A stretch of 64,000 bases of DNA from Nostoc sp. TCL240-02 (GTDB taxonomy: Bacteria; Cyanobacteriota; Cyanobacteriia; Cyanobacteriales; Nostocaceae), in contig NZ_CP040094.1 of NCBI RefSeq assembly GCF_013343235.1, positions 6,815,001 to 6,879,000 on the forward strand, given 5' to 3'. The notes beneath the pieces are model-generated. The model was given only the letters and a program-made list of their open reading frames with translations, did no database searches and was not told where the DNA came from. Shown here piece by piece: positions 1-10,402 of the stretch. Each line of letters begins with the position of its first letter. The stretch's first letter is position 1. A program made the position numbers and the translations under genes.

Positions 1-32
1 CAGGACTCCAGACTCAGCACTGATTACTCTCA

Positions 33-1082
33 ATGACAACCGTTTTAGCAATAGAAACTAGCTGTGATGAAACTGCCGTCGCAATTGTTAACAATCGTAA
101 AGTTTGTAGCAGTATTGTCGCCTCGCAGATTCCAGTCCATCAGCAGTATGGTGGGGTAGTGCCGGAAGTCGCATCTCGCCAGCATTTGGAAACGATAAAT
201 GTTGCGATCGCACAAGCTTTAGAGCAAGCCCAGCTAGGCTGGGGACAAATTGACGCAATTGCCGCCACTTGTGCGCCTGGACTCGTAGGAGCGCTCTTGG
301 TGGGGTTAACTGCTGCCAAAACCCTAGCAATGGTACACAAAAAGCCATTTTTGGGAGTTCATCACCTCGAAGGTCACATTTATGCAACTTACTTGAGCGA
401 ATCAAGTCTAAATCCCCCTTTCTTGAGTTTATTAGTTTCTGGCGGACATACAAGCTTGATTTTCGTCAAAAATTGTGGTAATTACGAAACACTGGGGCAA
501 ACCCGTGATGATGCTGCGGGTGAAGCCTTTGATAAAGTGGCGCGATTATTAAAGCTAGGTTATCCCGGTGGGCCAGTAATTGACAAGTTGGCACAACAAG
601 GAAATCCCCAAGCCTTTGCTCTCCCAGAAGGAAAAGTTTCTTTACCTGGCGGTGGGTTTCATCGTTATGATGCGAGTTTTAGTGGGTTAAAAACGGCTGT
701 ATTGCGTTTAGTGCAGCAACTAGAAAAAGATGGTGGACAAGTGCCAGTGGCAGATGTAGCAGCTAGCTTTCAGGAAACCGTAGTGCGATCGCTAACCAAA
801 AGAGCGATCGCCTGTGCCCTAGACTATGGTCTAGATACAATTGCCATTGGTGGCGGTGTAGCAGCTAATAGTGGGTTGAGAAAAAACCTCCAAGCTGCCG
901 CCGTTAAACATAACCTCCGCGTCCTATTCCCGCCTCTGAAATTTTGTACCGATAATGCCGCTATGATCGGCTGTGCCGCCGCCGATCATCTATCTCATGG
1001 TCATACGTCGCCCCTCACACTAGGCGTTGAGTCTAGGTTAGCGCTGACCCAAGTGATGAAGTTATATCACCCTATTGAGTAG
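33..1082 (+). CDS. tsaD: tRNA N6-adenosine threonylcarbamoyltransferase TsaD
   Basis: Transfers the threonylcarbamoyl group from threonylcarbamoyl-AMP to A37 of ANN-decoding tRNAs, giving t6A, in the cytoplasm. The 349-residue length fits bacterial TsaD. The N-terminus has the ASKHA-type signature around IETSCDETA (residues 7-15). A metal-binding HLEGH motif lies at residues 111-115, followed by SGGHTSL, and a late [12 protein letters not shown] segment fits the nucleotide-binding region. The ATG at 33 is the natural start. The enzyme that makes its substrate, a TsaC/YrdC protein, lies about 5.7 kb downstream. Family assignment is secure. Confidence 0.96.
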   Translation: MTTVLAIETSCDETAVAIVNNRKVCSSIVASQIPVHQQYGGVVPEVASRQHLETINVAIAQALEQAQLGWGQIDAIAATCAPGLVGALLVGLTAAKTLAMVHKKPFLGVHHLEGHIYATYLSESSLNPPFLSLLVSGGHTSLIFVKNCGNYETLGQTRDDAAGEAFDKVARLLKLGYPGGPVIDKLAQQGNPQAFALPEGKVSLPGGGFHRYDASFSGLKTAVLRLVQQLEKDGGQVPVADVAASFQETVVRSLTKRAIACALDYGLDTIAIGGGVAANSGLRKNLQAAAVKHNLRVLFPPLKFCTDNAAMIGCAAADHLSHGHTSPLTLGVESRLALTQVMKLYHPIE

Positions 1083-1101
1083 TTATTGGTCCTTGTAACC
1101 A

Positions 1102-1164
1102 CCAATGACTAATGACTAATGACTAATGACCAATGCCTAATTCCCAATAACTAATCACTAATGA
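1102..1164. repeat. Heptameric tandem repeat (STRR type), AATGACT units
   Basis: Several tandem copies of an AATGACT/CTAATGA heptamer lie between tsaD and the convergent hydrolase gene. They run into the last codons of that hydrolase, whose stop is at 1151-1153. Short tandemly repeated heptamers of this kind are a hallmark of heterocystous cyanobacterial genomes. Confidence 0.7.
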
Positions 1165-2062
1165 CTATCGACCGAATGCGATCGGCCACTTCATCCGGCT
1201 GTTCCAACATAGCCAGATGTCCACAATTAGGAATTTCCAGAACATTGTCACCACAGTATTGGAACAGTCTGTGAAAGCTAGCTAAATGGCGTACATACTT
1301 GGGTTCCATAACCTTATCCTCAGCACCAGCCAAAAAATAAACTGGCTGCTTCAGTTGGGATACTAGCTCAGGTAAACGATTGATTTCTTCCTCCGTTGTG
1401 GAATCTAACAGAGTTCCTAACGCTGCCTCTGGGTCAGCCACAACGAAATCAATCAGCCTCTGACGTGCCCAATGGCGGTCTAAAGGACGCACTACACTGG
1501 CTCTCGTAAACAGCAAATCAATCAAAGGCACTTGGGAGAGCCAACGCGGGCGGACTTGCAAAAATTTCTGACCCGCCGAGCGAAACTGCTCAAAGGCTTC
1601 TTTGAGGTAAATACCACCGCCAGCATTAATACAGATAACTCCCTTAACACACTCAGGTATTTGATCTGCTCCCCAAAGAGCGATCGTACCTCCCAAGGAG
1701 TGACCAATTAGCCAAGCACTAGTAATATTCAACTGTTTTAGGAGAATGGCTAAATCCTGAGCATAAGCAACAGGAGTATAAAGAGAATCGATTGGTGAGC
1801 CAAGCCCACTATTCGAGATGGGCATCAGACTCAGAGACGCTTGTGCCCGACTAAAATCGGTTTGTACCTGGGACTGGGATTCACCAAAACCCCGCAAATC
1901 ATAGGAAAGGCACTGCAAATCATCTGATAGGCGGGAAATCACAGGTTGCCAATATTCACGGCTATTGAGCCAACCGTGAATAAATACTAAAGCGTGGGGG
2001 CAGGAAGTGGGAGCCGTTAGCTCGTATGCGTGTGGAACGCCCAAGATTTCGATAGTTGCCAT
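1151..2062 (-). CDS. Alpha/beta-fold hydrolase
   Basis: A 303-residue single-domain alpha/beta hydrolase. It has an HGW oxyanion-type motif near residues 29-31, the nucleophile elbow GHSLGG, an acid position in GAEDKVM and a C-terminal catalytic histidine in NCGHLAML, so the triad looks intact. The substrate cannot be inferred. It is convergent with tsaD, and its last codons are made of intergenic heptamer repeat sequence. The start is the ATG ending at 2062. Fold confidence is high; no specific function is assigned. Confidence 0.85.
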   Translation of the reverse strand: MATIEILGVPHAYELTAPTSCPHALVFIHGWLNSREYWQPVISRLSDDLQCLSYDLRGFGESQSQVQTDFSRAQASLSLMPISNSGLGSPIDSLYTPVAYAQDLAILLKQLNITSAWLIGHSLGGTIALWGADQIPECVKGVICINAGGGIYLKEAFEQFRSAGQKFLQVRPRWLSQVPLIDLLFTRASVVRPLDRHWARQRLIDFVVADPEAALGTLLDSTTEEEINRLPELVSQLKQPVYFLAGAEDKVMEPKYVRHLASFHRLFQYCGDNVLEIPNCGHLAMLEQPDEVADRIRSIVISD

Positions 2063-2241
2063 GTTTATATCGTACCCCGAAGGGTGGGTGCGACTAAATA
2101 CGGAATAGGAAGAGAGACGTGATTAATCGCGTCTGTACAGGAGTTAAGAGTTAGGAATTGTTAATTTTTAATTACGAATTACATTAGCCAAGCGGGGCGT
2201 AGCCCATTACGAATTACTTAACTCATAACTCCTCACTTTTC

Positions 2242-2961
2242 TCATTTCCCCAGCAACCTCTGTCGCACTCCTTCGGCAATTTTGTGACCGAGATATTCAG
2301 GAATAAGGCTTTCATTTGGCCCCAATAAGTAGAGAATTAGCCGTGTACGTCCACGCCAAACCAATAAATTGGCATTGACTACCAGCAGGTCTTCCTGCCA
2401 GATGGCATACATCACTTTGTAGAATAATCCTGGTTGATTATCGGCTTCAATCACCAAGGCAGGGAGATGAAAGACCGGATCGACATAGAACTCAGTTTGT
2501 ACCTGCTCTAAGCCAGTATCAAGATTAAATTCTACAGCCAGCATCTCTTCTACCTCAAATCGACCTCCTAAAGCCTCGCGGATGGCACGACAGACATTTT
2601 CTGCGGTTTTCTCGGTCAAGGCTTTACTACCACGAGATACCAACAATTTGATAAAAACTAACATTGGTGGACGGATCTGACCGTATAGGCTCAGACCGTG
2701 AATAGTCAACCCATAAGCTGCTAGTACACCAAAAATATCGCTGAGGAGAAAAGACTGGTTACGGTAAGCAAAATGCAAAGCACTTTTACTACCTTCCGGT
2801 TTCAGTTCAATCACAGCGCGTCTAGTTTTATACAGACGGTAGGCTAATCGCAAATTTTGCAGTTGAATCTCACTGCTGACGAATTGCTCATAAAACTGGG
2901 GAAACGCTCGGTTAAAGCGCTTTAGAAGTTCCAGTGTTGAAGATTTTAAACCAGAAGCCAT
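2242..2961 (-). CDS. ACT-domain-like conserved cyanobacterial protein
   Basis: A 239-residue soluble protein. Two segments look like ACT-type ligand-binding units: FLLSDIFGVLAAYGLTIHGLSLYG (described by key residues F, D, G, I, G) in the first half and ADNQPGLFYKVMYAI in the second. Both have the hydrophobic-strand, x-x-PG-L-hydrophobic-helix pattern seen in GlnD and amino-acid-sensing proteins. No catalytic domain is visible, so a regulatory amino-acid-binding role is an inference. Upstream, 2962-3447 is non-coding and separates it from a divergent GNAT gene. Confidence 0.55.
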   Translation of the reverse strand: MASGLKSSTLELLKRFNRAFPQFYEQFVSSEIQLQNLRLAYRLYKTRRAVIELKPEGSKSALHFAYRNQSFLLSDIFGVLAAYGLTIHGLSLYGQIRPPMLVFIKLLVSRGSKALTEKTAENVCRAIREALGGRFEVEEMLAVEFNLDTGLEQVQTEFYVDPVFHLPALVIEADNQPGLFYKVMYAIWQEDLLVVNANLLVWRGRTRLILYLLGPNESLIPEYLGHKIAEGVRQRLLGK

Positions 2962-3996
<1,035 letters not shown>

Positions 3997-4280
3997 CGCT
4001 CAATCAAAATAAAACCCGATCCGATTTGCATGAGAAAATCTATTGTCTTGATGTAGTTTTGAAAGGTTCAGCCGACAAGGGCGCAAGTATATATCTTGTA
4101 GAACTAAGTCGGCAAAAAACCTTTATCAGTGTAAAAATCTAATCTATCTTGTTCTTGGCAAAGGAAAAAAGATTAGGCATAAGCCGTATGATGTGATATA
4201 ATAACCTTAATGCTTTTGGAAAAGCGCGATCGCTTTAATGGGAAACTAAAACCAAAGTCCCAAAAGTAGATGAGTATAAC

Positions 4281-4354
4281 CGGGATGTAGCGCAGCTTGG
4301 TAGCGCGCCTGCTTTGGGAGCAGGATGCCGCAGGTTCAAATCCTGTCATCCCGA
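4281..4354 (+). tRNA. tRNA-Pro (UGG)
   Basis: The 74-nt gene folds as a complete cloverleaf. The acceptor stem is CGGGATG with CATCCCG and discriminator A; the anticodon stem is CCTGC/GCAGG around loop TTTGGGA, giving anticodon UGG at 4315-4317. The T-loop is GGTTCAAATCC. The 3' CCA is not encoded. The anticodon reads proline codons, CCA best. Confidence 0.97.
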
Positions 4355-4955
4355 TTTAAGTAATATGTTTAATAGCTAAAGTAAATTGACAAAGTTTACT
4401 TGCTACGCAATGCAATTAAATTGTACGTTTTTACGGATAATCGCAATTTTCCTGTTATGGTGTTGGATTGAATGTTGAAGCTTAACGAGCAAATTTCACC
4501 CTGAAGCGGTAAGATATTGCTGATACTGGACTTTGTATCGATTTGAGAAGATATTAAAGCAAGCGCAGATGGAACGATTGATTAAGTAATAGCGTCACCC
4601 GATATTAGAGAAAGCCGATAGAATGGCATTTATCATATCTAAGGTCGAGAGACTAAGAAACTTTTCACCGTTTGAGAAGACATATAGTAGGCATCTACAG
4701 CATTTCGTGGTGAATAGCAAAGCAAAATCGAGAAGAACACAACTTTAGTACTGTCGATTTGTGAAAACGATACTATAGCAACCATCAATACTTGGGGAAT
4801 ATTGGATTTTGACCGTTGACGCTTAACCTGAACCTCAACGCGCACAATGAATTTTTTCCAACTCAAATAGATTGCTATATAACTAAAGCTAGTTGGTGCT
4901 GTGCAAATCCAACCATTTGTTTAATTTAATTAGATTATTGATGCGAGGAGCAGTC
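4355..4955. other. Intergenic region between tRNA-Pro and tic22
   Basis: About 600 bases with no supported gene. A 75-codon minus-strand open frame at 4639-4866 has no recognisable features and was rejected. The end of the region holds the tic22 promoter and a good Shine-Dalgarno, AGGAG at 4945-4949. Confidence 0.4.
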
Positions 4956-5765
4956 ATGAAATCATTTATCCGCTTGGGCGCAACATTAGGTATAGCTGGC
5001 AGTGTATTTTTAGCGGGACTTTCAGGAATAGGCAATTTACCGGGAATAGGCAATCTAGAGGCGGTAGCGTTGCCACAAGATCAGATAGTGAAAAAGCTCC
5101 AAGAAGTACCTGTATTCACCCTTACTAACCCTAAAGGTGAATTCGTAGTTCTTTCGAGGAAAAACAACGCGTCCAAGCCGATCTCACAAGTAGGATTTTT
5201 TATTAGCAAGCAAGATGCTCAAAAATTCCTTGATAATCGGCTCAAAAAAGAAAATCCCCAATTGGCAAGCACTTTACAGGTGAGACCTTTATCCCTGGCA
5301 GACTACTATAAAATAGTCCAAGAAAGCAAAAAGAAATCAGACTCTGTAATTTATACTTTAGTCCCGACGCAAGCACAGGTAGCTTCAGCAACAAGTATGC
5401 TGAATCAAAATGGTAAAAAAGGGGAGCAATTCAATGGGATTCCTTTATTTGTACCCAAATTTAAGAAAGATAATAGCTATTTGACCATTCCCTTAGCAAA
5501 AGGCAACGAGCGGTACATCCCATTCTTTTTTGAAAAAGAGCAAGCAGTGGCTCTGTTAGACCAATTCAAAAAAGCCGTGCCCAAGGAAGCAGAGAACACT
5601 GAAATTCAGGTAGTGGATTTGTACGGTGTTATGGAGGCTCTCAATAGCAGCACCGACCCTAGTATCAATAAAATTGTTTTGTATCCATCACGGGAGTCCA
5701 TCAATTTTATTCGCTCACTTGCGCCGAATCAATCCCCAGCTGCTGCACCTGCTCCGAAAAAATAA
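4956..5765 (+). CDS. tic22: Tic22-family protein
   Basis: A 269-residue exported protein. I chose the ATG at 4956 because AGGAG sits seven bases upstream and the product then starts with a signal peptide (MKSFIRLGATLGIAG..., ending in an AVA-like region before LPQDQIV). The body shows the duplicated Tic22 fold: a VPVFTLTNPKGEFVV strand set, then an IPLFVPKFKKDNSYLTI repeat with matching K-D-A-Q-K-F-L and K-E-Q-A-V-A-L-L helices. Cyanobacterial Tic22 is periplasmic or thylakoid-lumenal and linked to outer-membrane biogenesis. The C-terminus is Ala/Pro-rich. Confidence 0.88.
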   Translation: MKSFIRLGATLGIAGSVFLAGLSGIGNLPGIGNLEAVALPQDQIVKKLQEVPVFTLTNPKGEFVVLSRKNNASKPISQVGFFISKQDAQKFLDNRLKKENPQLASTLQVRPLSLADYYKIVQESKKKSDSVIYTLVPTQAQVASATSMLNQNGKKGEQFNGIPLFVPKFKKDNSYLTIPLAKGNERYIPFFFEKEQAVALLDQFKKAVPKEAENTEIQVVDLYGVMEALNSSTDPSINKIVLYPSRESINFIRSLAPNQSPAAAPAPKK

Positions 5766-5790
5766 CGGTTATGTACTCCAAGGTTGAGGC

Positions 5791-6681
5791 ATGGGGGAGA
5801 AGCATCTGATAGTTTCTGGTTTACAACTTTGGCAGTGGCGAAATGCAGCCCTTGAAGCAGCGATCGCCACTAATGTCCCAACAATGGAGGTAGATTGGCT
5901 ACTCTTAGAAGTTGCTGGGTTAGACCGCTTGGCACTGCGTTTGGAGTCTTTTAAAAACTGGCCGCAAATTCAGCTGCAATTACCTCTCGAAAAGTTAGAC
6001 CAGCTATGGCAAAGGCGATTAAACGATCGCTTACCAGTGCAGTATATTGCCGGAGTGACACCTTGGCGTAACTTTCAAATTGCGGTGTCAAGTGCCGTTT
6101 TGATTCCCAGACCAGAGACAGAGAGCTTAATTGATTTAGCTTTAGCAGCAGCTAGCGGTGTATCAGGACATTGGGCAGATTTAGGTACTGGCAGTGGAGC
6201 GATCGCCATCGGATTAGCAGATGTCTTGCCAAAAGCAACAATTCATGCAGTTGATTATAGTTTAGAAGCCCTAGCGATCGCCCAAACCAACGCCGATAAT
6301 TTGGGTTTTGCTGACCGGATTAAATTTTATCAAGGTTCTTGGTGGGAGCCACTAGCATTTCTCAAAGGTCAGTTTAGTGGTATGGTATCGAACCCTCCTT
6401 ATATACCCACCAGCACCTTACCTACACTGCAACCAGAAGTAGTTAACCATGAACCACATCTAGCTTTGGATGGTGGCGGTGATGGCTTAGATTGCATTCG
6501 CCATTTGATAGAAAGTTCTCCCAGTTATTTACAATCTGGCGGTGTATGGTTAATTGAGATGATGGCAGGGCAGGCGGATGCAGTGCGAGAACTTTTGCAA
6601 AATCAAGGTAGCTATTGTAAGATTCAAATTCACGCTGATTTAGCTGGAATTGAACGCTTTGCCCTGGCCTACAAAAGTTAG
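5791..6681 (+). CDS. prmC: Peptide chain release factor N5-glutamine methyltransferase PrmC
   Basis: SAM-dependent methyltransferase that modifies the GGQ glutamine of class I release factors. Features in order: an N-terminal helical substrate-binding domain, VLIPRPETE (linker), the SAM-binding motif ADLGTGSGAIAIGLA, an AVDYS acidic loop, and the catalytic NPPY motif in SNPPYIPT. The 296-residue length is normal. It starts 25 bases after the tic22 stop and may be co-transcribed with it. prfC, another termination factor, is 9 kb away. Confidence 0.95.
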   Translation: MGEKHLIVSGLQLWQWRNAALEAAIATNVPTMEVDWLLLEVAGLDRLALRLESFKNWPQIQLQLPLEKLDQLWQRRLNDRLPVQYIAGVTPWRNFQIAVSSAVLIPRPETESLIDLALAAASGVSGHWADLGTGSGAIAIGLADVLPKATIHAVDYSLEALAIAQTNADNLGFADRIKFYQGSWWEPLAFLKGQFSGMVSNPPYIPTSTLPTLQPEVVNHEPHLALDGGGDGLDCIRHLIESSPSYLQSGGVWLIEMMAGQADAVRELLQNQGSYCKIQIHADLAGIERFALAYKS

Positions 6682-6753
6682 GAAATAGGGTATGGAGCAT
6701 AGGGCATAGCGCATAGGGAAAATGCTCCATACTCTATACCTGTACCCATAAAA

Positions 6754-7362
6754 ATGACACAAGTTTCTTTAACAAATCTAATAGCTGGCGCACAGGCTGG
6801 TCTTTTGGTAAGCTTTCCTACTGATACTGTTCCTGCACTTGCGGCGATACCAGAAAAAGCTGGGTTAATTTTTACGGCGAAGCAACGCAGTCAAGACAAA
6901 CCTTTAATTTTGATGGCTGCTAGTGCTGAAGATTTGTGGCTCTATGTTAAAGGTAGTGAAAACGAGTATAAAGTTTGGCAAGAACTAGTTGAGAAACATT
7001 GGCCAGGAGGGCTGACATTAGTTTTGCCAGCAAGTGAACGATTGCCAAAAGTTATGAACCCTATCGATCCAACGACAATTGGTATTCGAGTCCCGAACAG
7101 TGCGATCGCTCGAACTATTTTGGCGCAAACAGGCCCCCTTGCTACCACTAGCGCTAATTTTTCCGGTCAGCCACCTTTGCAAACGATGGCACAAATTGAG
7201 ACTCAGTTTCCCCAGGTTTTGACTCTAACAACGACAGAATGTCAGGGTGAAACAGCAGCAATGGGTATACCTTCCACCGTTGCGAAATGGACAGGCATAA
7301 ATTGGCAGATTTTACGACAAGGTGCGATAAAGTTAGATATTTCGAGTGATAACCAAATATAG
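6754..7362 (+). CDS. tsaC: L-threonylcarbamoyladenylate synthase, TsaC/YrdC family
   Basis: Makes threonylcarbamoyl-AMP from threonine, bicarbonate and ATP, the substrate of TsaD. The 202-residue protein carries the YrdC signatures SFPTDTVPALA, AKQRSQDKPLIL, WPGGLTLVL and TTSANFSG, with the SxPSTV-like end (GIPSTVAKW). The short C-terminus shows it is the TsaC type rather than full-length Sua5. It follows prmC by 72 bases of repeat-like sequence on the same strand. Confidence 0.93.
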   Translation: MTQVSLTNLIAGAQAGLLVSFPTDTVPALAAIPEKAGLIFTAKQRSQDKPLILMAASAEDLWLYVKGSENEYKVWQELVEKHWPGGLTLVLPASERLPKVMNPIDPTTIGIRVPNSAIARTILAQTGPLATTSANFSGQPPLQTMAQIETQFPQVLTLTTTECQGETAAMGIPSTVAKWTGINWQILRQGAIKLDISSDNQI

Positions 7363-7460
7363 GTAGTTATAATGTTGTTTTCCTGATTTTCACAACAGAG
7401 AAATCTGGAACTTTAGGCTGCGCTGTTGTGGTCAATTAACAAGTTAATAACTGCCAAATT

Positions 7461-8399
7461 ATGAATTGGAGCAACTGGATATATCTAGGAGCAGGACTCG
7501 CACTAGGTATAATTTTCTATCGGTTATTTGTGCTATGGCTACGCCCGCCGCAGGCATCAGCAAATGTTTCATCTAGCTCATCCCTAATAGCGCCATTAGA
7601 GCAAGAGGAGATGCCACCGATATCACAACAGCTACAGCAAACGCAGTTGGCATACTTTATGGCAAGGGAAATGAGCCAGTTTAAAGCTGGTTTTTTGGCA
7701 CGAACTACCCATGAATTGCGATCGCCTCTCAATGGTTTGATTGGCTTACATCAATTAATTTTGTCAGATTTATGTGAAGATCCGGCTGAAGAACGAGAAT
7801 TTATTGGCCAAGCTCACGAACGAACGCTGAAGCTACTCAAGCTGATAGATGAAATTCTCACCGTTGCGAGAACGGAACACGGTACTAATAAATTAGATAT
7901 TCAGCCTCGACCGTTAGCGCAAATTTTGGAAGATGTTCATAAATTAACTTATATGCTGGCGGCTAATCGCAATTTTCCCTTGCAATTGTTACCCGCCGAT
8001 CCAGAAATTTATGTTTTAGCAGATTATCTCTGGCTCCGCCAAATATTGATTAGTTTAATAGACACTGCCATTACTCAAATGGAGGAAGGCAGTATTTGTA
8101 TTTCTAGCAATATCTTACCTACAAATAATTTTGTAACAATTTGGCTGGATGTTCCAACTCATGCCATACCCTCGAGCGAGCCGATTGATTTGCTCAAATC
8201 TGACGAGCAGCAGATCCAGATTGATCAAAAGGCTGCTCTTTCTCCAGGAATGAGGTTATTAATCAATCAGACTTTAGTGGAAGTTATGGGAGGAAAGTTA
8301 GAAATTTTGCCTTCGACCATTGCCAAGGAACCACATCAGGAGATTACCAGACTACAAATCTCTATCCCCCTAGTGATTCCTGAAGCTGAACTTCTGTAG
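7461..8399 (+). CDS. Membrane-anchored histidine-kinase-like protein with degenerate ATPase domain
   Basis: A 312-residue protein with one N-terminal transmembrane segment (about residues 6-28), a short linker and a clear HisKA dimerisation/phosphoacceptor motif, THELRSPLNGLIGL, with the phospho-histidine at residue 84. The C-terminal half aligns in outline with HATPase_c but lacks its key boxes: the N box reads LISLIDTAI instead of an NLLxNAxKF-type motif, no DxGxG G1 box is present, and the G2 GTGLGL motif is absent. Autophosphorylation is therefore doubtful. The gene overlaps the convergent GNAT gene by 38 bases. Confidence 0.75.
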   Translation: MNWSNWIYLGAGLALGIIFYRLFVLWLRPPQASANVSSSSSLIAPLEQEEMPPISQQLQQTQLAYFMAREMSQFKAGFLARTTHELRSPLNGLIGLHQLILSDLCEDPAEEREFIGQAHERTLKLLKLIDEILTVARTEHGTNKLDIQPRPLAQILEDVHKLTYMLAANRNFPLQLLPADPEIYVLADYLWLRQILISLIDTAITQMEEGSICISSNILPTNNFVTIWLDVPTHAIPSSEPIDLLKSDEQQIQIDQKAALSPGMRLLINQTLVEVMGGKLEILPSTIAKEPHQEITRLQISIPLVIPEAELL

Positions 8400-8832
8400 C
8401 AGCAACAAAAACATGGTTAGCTAGGTTGTGTAGCACCATTGTAGTGGTGGTGTTGGTTTGAAAACCCATCTTTTCGTAGAAGCCCTGCTGGTGAGTAGTC
8501 ATCAGATAAACGCGCTCAACCCACCTCATGCGGGGATGACACAAAACGGTTTCTAATAACTTGCTTCCCAACCCACTACTTTGATACTCTGGATGAATGA
8601 CAACATCCCAAATTGTGGCGCGATATATGCCATCAGATGTTGCTCTAGCAAAGCCAATAAGTCGATCGCTATCCGAGACATAAATCACTGGTTCACTATT
8701 GGCAATGGCTATACCTAAATCTTCAATACTGCGTCCCTTTGCCCAGAAAGCTGAAACGTTTAACAGTTCTTGGAGTTGGTAAAGGTCAATTTCAGATTTG
8801 CGTTCGCTAAATTGAATCTGAGACTCGTTCAT
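8362..8832 (-). CDS. GNAT family acetyltransferase
   Basis: A 156-residue acetyltransferase related to the protein at 3448-3996. Shared signatures are [25 protein letters not shown] and the acetyl-CoA loop QSSGLGSKL, then FYEKMGFQ. It lacks the long disordered N-terminus of the other copy. Its last codons overlap the end of the convergent kinase-like gene (8362-8399). The substrate is unknown. Confidence 0.82.
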   Translation of the reverse strand: MNESQIQFSERKSEIDLYQLQELLNVSAFWAKGRSIEDLGIAIANSEPVIYVSDSDRLIGFARATSDGIYRATIWDVVIHPEYQSSGLGSKLLETVLCHPRMRWVERVYLMTTHQQGFYEKMGFQTNTTTTMVLHNLANHVFVAATEVQLQESLGG

Positions 8833-8929
8833 TTATGGCATCCACTTTTGGCAATATCTTTGTATATTTAAGCCATATTTTGCTAAAAATTGCTGTACGT
8901 GTATATGTATATGCAACGAGAAAGAAAAA

Positions 8930-9343
8930 TTAATGACAAACCCACTTCCACAGAGGATGACTTGGCCCCTGCTGACGTATTCGATAAACTTGTTTTTCTA
9001 AACGTTGTTTTTCCGACTTTGGAAGTCCAAATAAGATATTCCGACTTTGCCAAACTAAAACAGCAGCAGTCATCCCAATGCAAAAGGCTAAACCGAAGGT
9101 AGACAGTGGATGGTAGAAGAGTCCATATCGCACCGCTACCCAGGTAAAATATTGTTCCCACAGAGAAATTTCTGCACGTAGACCCCACAAGCTAACAGGC
9201 CCAATGGTGAGCCACAAACAGCCGACAAACAGCCATCTACCGTATAATGTCAGCTTATGTAGCCTTTGTACTTGTTGAATAAAGGATGCGTCAGAGTTCT
9301 CAAATTCTGGATTAGGGATTAATGGTTCTTCAGGTTGATCCAT
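8930..9343 (-). CDS. Conserved membrane protein of unknown function
   Basis: A 137-residue protein if started at the ATG ending at 9343 (MDQPEEPLIPNPEF); a longer frame reaches 9409 but adds an unlikely N-terminus. Two hydrophobic segments are visible, YGRWLFVGCLWLTIGPVSLWG and TFGLAFCIGMTAAVLVW, with a basic C-terminal tail (KSEKQRLEKQVYRIRQQ). It lies 72 bases downstream of secF on the same strand and could be read through from it. I do not recognise the family. Confidence 0.6.
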   Translation of the reverse strand: MDQPEEPLIPNPEFENSDASFIQQVQRLHKLTLYGRWLFVGCLWLTIGPVSLWGLRAEISLWEQYFTWVAVRYGLFYHPLSTFGLAFCIGMTAAVLVWQSRNILFGLPKSEKQRLEKQVYRIRQQGPSHPLWKWVCH

Positions 9344-9415
9344 AGAAGAATAAAATTCCAAAGCATAGGTGAGCAATTTAAAATGCTTTAACCCAATTGT
9401 GAAATGCACACAAGT

Positions 9416-10402
9416 TTAACTATCTTGAGAACTGGCGGATGTATCAATCGGCTCTACGCTTTCTACCACTTGGGATTCATCCCTTTCTCGCCACCATGTA
9501 AGGAGAGTACTGGCGATGAAAATACTCGAATAAGCTCCCATTGTGAAGCCAATAATCAAAGCTAGGGAAAAGTTTCTCAGTGTTTCTCCGCCAAATAGAA
9601 AGATCGCAGTTAATGTCAGCAAAACGGTTAAGGTCGTGTTGATTGATCTTGTCAGAGTTTGGTTAACCGCATCATCAACAATTTCGGCAATCGGGTGTTC
9701 AGGATTGATTTTAATGGTTTCCCGAATGCGATCGTAAATCACCACTGTGTCGTTGACTGAAAAACCTGTGATGGTCAGTAAGGCGACGATAAAAAGGCTA
9801 TCTACTTCGATGCCCGCTACCAAACCCAAAATTGAAAAAGCCCCAACTGTGATCAAGATATCGTGAAATAGGGCAACGATCGCAAACACAGCATAATCTA
9901 ACTGAAAGCGGAAGCTCATATAGATAGTAATACCAATGAAGGAAACTATCAGAGCTAATATCCCAGACCTCAACAGTTCTTTTCCCAGGGTAGGGCCAAC
10001 AGAGTCAATTTGATTTTTTTGCGGATCAAAAACCCCAATTTCTTCGCTTAAAGCATTTTGCAACTTGGTGCGCTGATCGACAGTCAAATCTTTTGTGCGA
10101 ATTAGTACACCATTTTCTGCACCATTTTCCGAAATAAGTTGGATGCTGCTATCAGCTAGTCCCTGCGCTTTTGCTACTTCCCGGACAGCGTTGATATCAA
10201 TTGGTTTGTCACAATTGCCTGGTTTGGTGCAATCTCGGACAAACTGTAACCTTGTACCACCGATAAAATCTAAACCAGGGCGTAAGGGGGCGTGAATATT
10301 GGGTTGTTGCCAAGAAATCACCATTGAGATGATACCGGCAAGAATAATCGCAACAGAAATAGCCCACCAAAGCGATCGCGATTTGTTAATACTCAGTTTC
10401 AT
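9416..10402 (-). CDS. secF: Protein translocase subunit SecF
   Basis: A 328-residue inner/thylakoid membrane protein that works with SecD to pull translocating proteins across using the proton-motive force. It has an N-terminal transmembrane helix, a periplasmic P1-like domain with [12 protein letters not shown], and a five-helix C-terminal block containing [15 protein letters not shown], the diagnostic SecF motif. It overlaps the end of secD by four bases, so the two are translationally coupled. Confidence 0.96.
   Translation of the reverse strand: MKLSINKSRSLWWAISVAIILAGIISMVISWQQPNIHAPLRPGLDFIGGTRLQFVRDCTKPGNCDKPIDINAVREVAKAQGLADSSIQLISENGAENGVLIRTKDLTVDQRTKLQNALSEEIGVFDPQKNQIDSVGPTLGKELLRSGILALIVSFIGITIYMSFRFQLDYAVFAIVALFHDILITVGAFSILGLVAGIEVDSLFIVALLTITGFSVNDTVVIYDRIRETIKINPEHPIAEIVDDAVNQTLTRSINTTLTVLLTLTAIFLFGGETLRNFSLALIIGFTMGAYSSIFIASTLLTWWRERDESQVVESVEPIDTSASSQDS

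Noticed and set aside
4639..4866. 75-codon minus-strand frame upstream of tic22
   Set aside because: No ribosome site, no recognisable domain and composition like the surrounding non-coding DNA.
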